Below, one piece after another: positions 59,274-64,000 of a stretch of DNA of 64,000 bases. Source of the stretch: [Clostridium] citroniae WAL-17108 (GTDB lineage Bacteria; Bacillota; Clostridia; Lachnospirales; Lachnospiraceae). The stretch lies in NCBI RefSeq assembly GCF_000233455.1, contig NZ_JH376432.1, forward strand, positions 62,001 through 126,000, written 5' to 3'. A program made the position numbers and the translations under genes. Position 1 is the first letter of the stretch. Each line of letters starts with the position of its first letter. Below the pieces are notes generated by a model. It did no database searches. It saw only the letters and a program-made list of their open reading frames with translations, and was not told the origin of the DNA.

Positions 59274-61532
59274 TCAGCATCCGCAGCTGTAAGCCTGTCC
59301 GCATTCATTTTCTCCATTAACCGCCAATATCCGGTCTACCACAAGCTGCCTGAATTCAGGACTCAGCATGGCAAAATAAGCAGTAAATCCAGTTACCCTG
59401 ACAACCAGATCCGGATATTTTGATGGGTCTTTGTGCGCTTCCAGAACTTTATTTTTATCAATGATATTAATATTTAAAAGGGTATTTCCATCTTCCAGTA
59501 TGGTTCGTATCATTGCCACCATTTTCTCAACCCCTTCTTCGGTATCTGCAATACCGGGGTCCAGTTCCAGCTGCACAGGGGCGCAATTCCCATAAAACGG
59601 CTGTACCCGGGCAATGGAATTGGCCATGGCAGTTACCGCCCCATCCCTTCTAAAACCAAAGGTAGGATTTGCGCCGTGATTAATGGCTTCCCCATTGAGA
59701 CGGCCATTTGGTGTTGCCCTTACATGACTTCCAAATTCCAGGGTATTGGACCAGCTGAACCACCCCGGTATAAACTGGATCTCAGGATAATCAGGATTTT
59801 CTCTCCTGGCCGGATCCACCTGTTCCCGGACCAGCCTTGTATAAAGCCGGTTGATCCGCTCCGCCCACTGATCACCCAGGGTATTTCCTCCGCAGTACCG
59901 TTCACTGTGGAGCATCATCTGGCGTACATATTCCCCATCAATATCATTCCAATTCAGTTCCAGCTGCCTGGTAAGGGCTTTCCAAGTGATTTTCCCTTCC
60001 TTCTCTATCCTCTGCTCACATGCTGCAAAACTGTCTGCCACTGTCCCAATTCCAGCGCCATCCATACACATATTAAAGTACATGGCGCTTTTTGTTACAT
60101 CCGCCCCTTTTTCCACCGGTCCCCGGCTTAACAGGTTGCAGACCAGCTCCGGCTCATTCCTGTCCTGATTGTGCAGGTGAAACAAAATTCCCTTTGCAGT
60201 AGTCTCTATCGCACGTCTCAGGTGCTTTTCAAAATGTTCCCATAAAACTCCGGATGAGGGTTCTCTCCGGTACGCCTCCTCCATCATCTCAAAATAGGCC
60301 ACCTCAAACACTTTTGCAACATTGATCTTCACCAGGTCATTTAAGGTATATTCCATGCCCGGTATACTCATCCAGGAACACCCTGCTGCCAGACGTTTTC
60401 TTGCCAGCTTTTGATCGTATCCGCACCTCATAAATCCTTTTACAAGGCTGTTGTCCCCAGAGAACCGTGGCCATGCATTCTTATTCTTAAAGAGGTATCG
60501 GACAGATGTCCTGAAAAAGTCCTCATTCATATTGTCATGGACCCGTACTGTCAGGTTGCAGGCAATATTGATCCAGTCCGCAGCCTCCAGAATCAGATAG
60601 GAAATGTGACTGGCCATATCCCTTCCATCATCACCAGGACCTGCCAGCTGATAGTATCTGGTATCATTTAAAAACAGGCAGGCAATATAGAATTTAGCTG
60701 TTTCATCATCAATAATACCTGCATCTATATCATGTTCATAAAATGGACGGAGCAGCTCATCCAACTGCCCTCCCGATGGCCCTCTGTTGTAAAGCCGGCT
60801 GAAAAAACTAAACCAGCACATCCACTGAATACATTCCCTTAAGGTTTCAGGTTTTTCACACGCGATTTTCTGATTGGTCTCAGCCATCTCTCTTAGATTT
60901 CTTCTTAAGTATGGATTGCGCTCCTCACAGGACAGCTCCCTGATCTCCCGGGATATGCGGTTTAAAAACCGTATAATGGCCTCCACTACCATAATCTCAC
61001 TTTCGTAAAATTCCCTGTGTTCTTCCCCATGGTTCACATTTTGATATTTCTTAAGCTTTTCCAGGATACCTCCCCATCCCAGTTCAAAACCCATTCTTAA
61101 ATCCGGTGTAAAATGTCCATCGGATCCGATACCGCACACTATGTTATACTGGTCAAATGCCTCTTTCAGTTCGTCATAAGGTATATCAGGATTCCATATG
61201 GCCCCTTTCTGCCTTGTCATAAAAAAGAATCCTCTTCCCACAAATGCATCCAGCGGATCGCAGTACAGGGGATGCTCATCTAAAAGTTTACAATAGTTAG
61301 TCCTCCAGCCCTCATATCCATAGTAGGATCCGTTTTCATGATTGGGAACACATTCAAAGAAAAAATCATCCGGGGCAACCACCCGCCCGTAATCATCCTC
61401 ATCCAGCCCTCCCTCCATATCAATTTTTTCCTGCGTTTGATCCAGCTTTCTTTTTTTTAGAAGCCTGATACGCTTATTATAATCAAAGGACTCATCTTCC
61501 TCAAACTCATTAATAAATTGGATTTTTCCCAT
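59274..61532 (-). CDS. atypical glycyl radical enzyme (PFL-like family)
   Basis: 752 aa, shorter than most glycyl radical enzymes (about 800-850). The C-terminal Gly loop VRVTGF has the radical glycine G715. The catalytic cysteine is C385 in AGCSWMSIPG, at the tip of the Cys loop after FSGDNSLVKGFMRCGYD. Known dehydratases and lyases of this superfamily have GCVE there, with Glu as the base, and PFL has CC; this protein has neither. The end, CGQAYSCGC (C744, C750, C752), is unusual. Its activase gene lies 29 bases upstream, and bicupin and ManA-type genes follow. The reaction is not known. Confidence 0.88.
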   Translation of the reverse strand: MGKIQFINEFEEDESFDYNKRIRLLKKRKLDQTQEKIDMEGGLDEDDYGRVVAPDDFFFECVPNHENGSYYGYEGWRTNYCKLLDEHPLYCDPLDAFVGRGFFFMTRQKGAIWNPDIPYDELKEAFDQYNIVCGIGSDGHFTPDLRMGFELGWGGILEKLKKYQNVNHGEEHREFYESEIMVVEAIIRFLNRISREIRELSCEERNPYLRRNLREMAETNQKIACEKPETLRECIQWMCWFSFFSRLYNRGPSGGQLDELLRPFYEHDIDAGIIDDETAKFYIACLFLNDTRYYQLAGPGDDGRDMASHISYLILEAADWINIACNLTVRVHDNMNEDFFRTSVRYLFKNKNAWPRFSGDNSLVKGFMRCGYDQKLARKRLAAGCSWMSIPGMEYTLNDLVKINVAKVFEVAYFEMMEEAYRREPSSGVLWEHFEKHLRRAIETTAKGILFHLHNQDRNEPELVCNLLSRGPVEKGADVTKSAMYFNMCMDGAGIGTVADSFAACEQRIEKEGKITWKALTRQLELNWNDIDGEYVRQMMLHSERYCGGNTLGDQWAERINRLYTRLVREQVDPARRENPDYPEIQFIPGWFSWSNTLEFGSHVRATPNGRLNGEAINHGANPTFGFRRDGAVTAMANSIARVQPFYGNCAPVQLELDPGIADTEEGVEKMVAMIRTILEDGNTLLNINIIDKNKVLEAHKDPSKYPDLVVRVTGFTAYFAMLSPEFRQLVVDRILAVNGENECGQAYSCGC

Positions 61533-61561
61533 TATATTACTCCTTTCTGTCCTTTGGACCT

Positions 61562-62473
61562 TTATGCAATACGGACATCAATGCCATATGATTCCGCTAT
61601 GGCTTTTAATTCATTAAGTCTTTTTACCGGAAGCGGCCTGTCATCCTTAAACTGGTTCTTTTTATCCAGGCTTTCGTATTTTGAAGCCCCCAGCGGGTTA
61701 TAGTTCAGAAGCTCATAATACTTCAGATCCCTCCCTCTAAGCCCTGACAGAAACTCTGCTATTCCTTTAATATTCCGGTCTGAATCTGATGCCCCCGGTA
61801 TCAGAGGTGTCCTTACAATATAAGGAATATTACATTCATCCAGATGGCTGACATTGTCCAGTATCATTTCATTTCCGGCGCCAATCCATTTTTTATGTTC
61901 AGTGCTGTCCATTATCTTAATATCACACATAACAAGATCCAGTTTTCCAATAAATCCTTTTATGCTGTCCCATGGATAACTTAAGTTTGTCTCAATTCCC
62001 ACCTGGATCCCCTCTCTGTGACAGGCATCTGTCAGTTTTTCTGCAAACTCCATCTGACAGAGCACCTCCCCGCCGCTTAGGGTAATCCCTCCGCCGCTGG
62101 CGTGATAATAGGACTTATCCTGAACAAGTTCAGCCATGACGTCATCCACTGTCATCTTTTTTCCGCTGACAGCCATGGCTCCTGCATAACAGATCTCCGC
62201 ACATTTACCGCATCTGACACATAAATTTCTAAAATACCTGTGTTCATTGTTAATGCGTTTCTGGGCTTTACAGGGGCAGGCATACACACACTTATAGCAT
62301 CTGATGCATTTATCAGCATAATAATGCAGATCCTGGCGCAGGCTGAGGGTCTCCGGATTATGGCACCAGCTGCATTTCAAATTGCAGCCTTTAAAAAACA
62401 CTGTAGTTCTGATTCCCGGTCCGTCATTCAGTGCAAACCGCTCTATTTCTGTAATTAAAGCTGTCTCAGACAT
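61562..62473 (-). CDS. glycyl-radical enzyme activating protein (radical SAM)
   Basis: 303 aa. Radical-SAM cluster motif C30-x3-C34-x2-C37 in FKGCNLKCSWCHNPE, followed by two ferredoxin-type cluster motifs (C56, C59, C62, C66 and C85, C88, C91, C95) and TLSGGE. This is the layout of activases for non-PFL glycyl radical enzymes. It makes the glycine radical on the enzyme encoded directly downstream. AAGGAGAG precedes the ATG. First gene of the four-gene operon. Confidence 0.94.
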   Translation of the reverse strand: MSETALITEIERFALNDGPGIRTTVFFKGCNLKCSWCHNPETLSLRQDLHYYADKCIRCYKCVYACPCKAQKRINNEHRYFRNLCVRCGKCAEICYAGAMAVSGKKMTVDDVMAELVQDKSYYHASGGGITLSGGEVLCQMEFAEKLTDACHREGIQVGIETNLSYPWDSIKGFIGKLDLVMCDIKIMDSTEHKKWIGAGNEMILDNVSHLDECNIPYIVRTPLIPGASDSDRNIKGIAEFLSGLRGRDLKYYELLNYNPLGASKYESLDKKNQFKDDRPLPVKRLNELKAIAESYGIDVRIA

Positions 62474-62569
62474 ATTAGCTCTCCTTCATAGTGGATATAA
62501 AACCTTATCCGTATTCCTTTGTTTGTATGTTATTATCATACAGAAAAGTTTTTATTTTTTTTCACTATC

Positions 62570-62584
62570 CACTATATTTATTTT
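62570..62584. promoter_or_regulatory. shared regulatory motif, copy 2 (glycyl-radical operon)
   Basis: CACTATATTTATTTT, 97 bases before the activase start, matches copy 1 at 56338 at 14 of 15 positions. The -10 candidate TGATAAT lies 31 bases past it on the minus strand, against 42 for the TRAP operon; the difference is one helical turn. TTTGCA repeats flank both copies. Confidence 0.6.
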
Positions 62585-62707
62585 GCATATCTTTGCAAAA
62601 TAGGCATTGCAATATCATAAGATCCCGCTCCGCTTTACACCACCCCAAAACCGTGATAAACTACAAATTGCAGGCATGTCTTATTTCAAATTGGAGTATC
62701 AACTATT

Positions 62708-63703
62708 ATGGTAAAGCAAATTACAGAAGATATCTACAGTATCGGCGTACCGCTCAGCGGCAACCCTTTAAAAGAATTAAACAGTTACTGGATCCGCGGA
62801 ACACAGCGGGATCTGCTGATCGACACCGGCTTCCGGTGCCGGGAATGTGAGGATGCGCTGAGGGAAGGGCTTAAGGAACTGGGAAGCGGTTCCTCCCGCC
62901 TGGATATCATCACCACCCATTTGCACTCGGACCACACGGGCCTGTGTCAGCGCATTGCGGGAAAAGACAGCAAAATCTATATAAGCAAGACTGATTTTAC
63001 GATCATGAAGGACCATCTGTTTGGGGATGGCTCCCATTTGCGCCATCAAAGATATATCCGTGAAGGTTTTCCCAAGGATCTGCTGGAATATGCCGATTCC
63101 ATTAACCCGGCCTCGGAGATGGCCATTGAATCACCGGAAGGCAACTTCTGTTATATTGGGGATCAGGATAAGATTGAGATTGGAGACCATATACTGACAG
63201 CGGTTTCAACCCCGGGCCATACGCCCGGACACATGATGTTCTGGATGGAACAGCCTGGGATCATGTTTACCGGTGATCATATCCTCTTTGATATTTCACC
63301 TAATATCACTGCATGGAATGGTGTGGAGGACTCCCTGGGAAATTATCTGGACAGCCTAAGGGCTGCCGGCACCTATCCTGTAACCCTGGCTCTCCCCGGA
63401 CACAGGAAGGAGGGGGACTACCACCAGAGGCTCCGGGATCTGACCGCCCATCATCACAGAAGGCTGGATGAGGTCATACAGATTCTTTCCCAGACCCCCG
63501 GCATGAACGCCTATGATATTACAGGTCTGATGCGGTGGAAGATCCGTGCCAGGAACTGGGATGACTTTCCGCCTGTACAGAAATTCTTTGCGGTAGGTGA
63601 ATGTCTGGCCCACCTGGATCATCTTGTAAAGCAGGGCAAGGTCATCTGTGATAAGGGCAATCACATCTGGACATATGAATTAAGCGGGCAAGCCCCTCAC
63701 TGA
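62708..63703 (+). CDS. MBL-fold metallo-hydrolase with C-terminal winged helix
   Basis: 331 aa. THLHSDHTG zinc motif near residue 78, STPGHTPGHMMFW, FTGDHILFDI and LPGHR complete the metal site. The last 80 residues (about 250-325) resemble the winged-helix tail of LACTB2-like hydrolases. A thioester, phosphodiester or lactone hydrolase is possible. Divergent from the activase gene and sharing its 234-base control region, so it may belong to the same regulon. Confidence 0.8.
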   Translation: MVKQITEDIYSIGVPLSGNPLKELNSYWIRGTQRDLLIDTGFRCRECEDALREGLKELGSGSSRLDIITTHLHSDHTGLCQRIAGKDSKIYISKTDFTIMKDHLFGDGSHLRHQRYIREGFPKDLLEYADSINPASEMAIESPEGNFCYIGDQDKIEIGDHILTAVSTPGHTPGHMMFWMEQPGIMFTGDHILFDISPNITAWNGVEDSLGNYLDSLRAAGTYPVTLALPGHRKEGDYHQRLRDLTAHHHRRLDEVIQILSQTPGMNAYDITGLMRWKIRARNWDDFPPVQKFFAVGECLAHLDHLVKQGKVICDKGNHIWTYELSGQAPH

Positions 63704-63721
63704 TGAGGAGCCTGCCCGCTT
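63682..63721. terminator. terminator-like hairpin between convergent genes
   Basis: AAGCGGGCA pairs with TGCCCGCTT and CCTCA with TGAGG in the interior; it includes the stop codon of the hydrolase gene. A T-tract is lacking directly behind it on either strand, so efficiency is uncertain. Confidence 0.55.
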
Positions 63722-63757
63722 ATCGCATTTTATTCTTTTCACTTGCCTGTTCGTTGG

Positions 63758-64000
63758 CTATTCCGTCACCACCGGATAACCGCCGCCCAGCCATCCAGCT
63801 CCGCCTTCCTTGCCCATACCGCCCTGAAGAGAGTATGCCTCATATCCTAAAAGACGCAGGATCGCCGTTGTCTGGGAAGATGTCTGGCCTGTGTAGCAGT
63901 AAACCACCACTGGTTTATCTGTTGGAATCTGGGAGAACTGCTCCTGCATTCCCTTTGCAAATGGGATGTTGATTGCTCCCGCAATGTGGCCCTTTGCATA
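63758..64000 (-). CDS. rhodanese-domain protein, 5' end outside window
   Basis: The last 80 codons are visible. They contain the GHIAGAINIPF entry, the catalytic loop VVYCYTGQTSSQT with its active cysteine, and LLGYEAYSLQGGM. Sulfurtransferase-type domain, start not in the window. A tail after the domain (KEGGAGWLGGGYPVVTE) is short, so the protein ends with the rhodanese fold. Confidence 0.88.
   Translation of the reverse strand, partial: YAKGHIAGAINIPFAKGMQEQFSQIPTDKPVVVYCYTGQTSSQTTAILRLLGYEAYSLQGGMGKEGGAGWLGGGYPVVTE

Noticed and set aside
59274..61532. Pyruvate formate-lyase
   Set aside because: The active site has GCSW instead of the double cysteine, and the activase has two extra ferredoxin clusters that PFL activase lacks.

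Overview
The window looks like the chromosome of a gut-type Lachnospiraceae bacterium (Clostridium cluster XIVa, Enterocloster/Lachnoclostridium-like). This is inferred from mid GC content, AGGAGG-type ribosome binding sites, a T-box in front of thrS, the Firmicutes holB-ricT-trmN6-rsmI cluster, many sugar ABC and TRAP importers each beside its own regulator, and glycyl-radical chemistry. No rRNA, tRNA, insertion sequence, CRISPR array or phage gene was recognised. All gene names rest on motifs and family resemblance read by eye.

Layout. 1-5.6 kb: a cut-off esterase, a CdaR-type regulator, then the housekeeping cluster rsmI, trmN6, ricT, holB (all minus). 5.7-17.5 kb: a minus-strand catabolic operon with three enolase-superfamily proteins, a sugar ABC importer, a GH106-like glycosidase and a PrpR-type regulator whose ATPase core is degenerate. 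17.8-21.1 kb: a DASS-type permease and a metallo-hydrolase facing a LysR regulator. 21.2-28.5 kb: a glucuronide locus (AraC regulator, beta-propeller protein, ABC importer, cytoplasmic beta-glucuronidase). 28.6-31.4 kb: guanylate-kinase-like, Orn/Lys/Arg decarboxylase and FlaR-like kinase genes. In Bacillus the yaaO-type decarboxylase lies next to holB-ricT-rsmI, so 5.6-28.6 kb reads as an accessory block inserted into that cluster.

31.4-38.6 kb: an RpiR-type pseudogene, a DUF4173/HTH/DUF2975 membrane operon, a ferredoxin-like protein, a UroD-like protein with a GntR regulator, an unannotated 45-aa hydrophobic ORF, and an ATC-hydrolase-family gene. 38.7-47.4 kb: a nine-gene minus operon (second ATC-hydrolase paralogue, livKHMGF importer, SDR, dhaK, dhaL) with a divergent GntR/FCD regulator; dhaL carries a one-base frameshift near its start. 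47.4-53.3 kb: a frameshifted unknown gene, deoB and deoD, a Crp/Fnr regulator, and thrS with its T-box. 53.4-63.7 kb: a TRAP importer and AraC regulator next to an operon encoding a glycyl-radical activase, an atypical glycyl radical enzyme, a bicupin protein and a ManA-type isomerase, with a divergent metallo-hydrolase. The last 240 bases hold the end of a rhodanese gene.

The glycyl-radical locus is the best candidate for an undescribed pathway. The enzyme has GCSW instead of the usual GCVE at its catalytic cysteine and a cysteine-rich C-terminus. The TRAP operon and the enzyme operon share a 15-base motif upstream, which suggests one regulon that imports an organic acid or sugar acid and breaks it down by radical chemistry.
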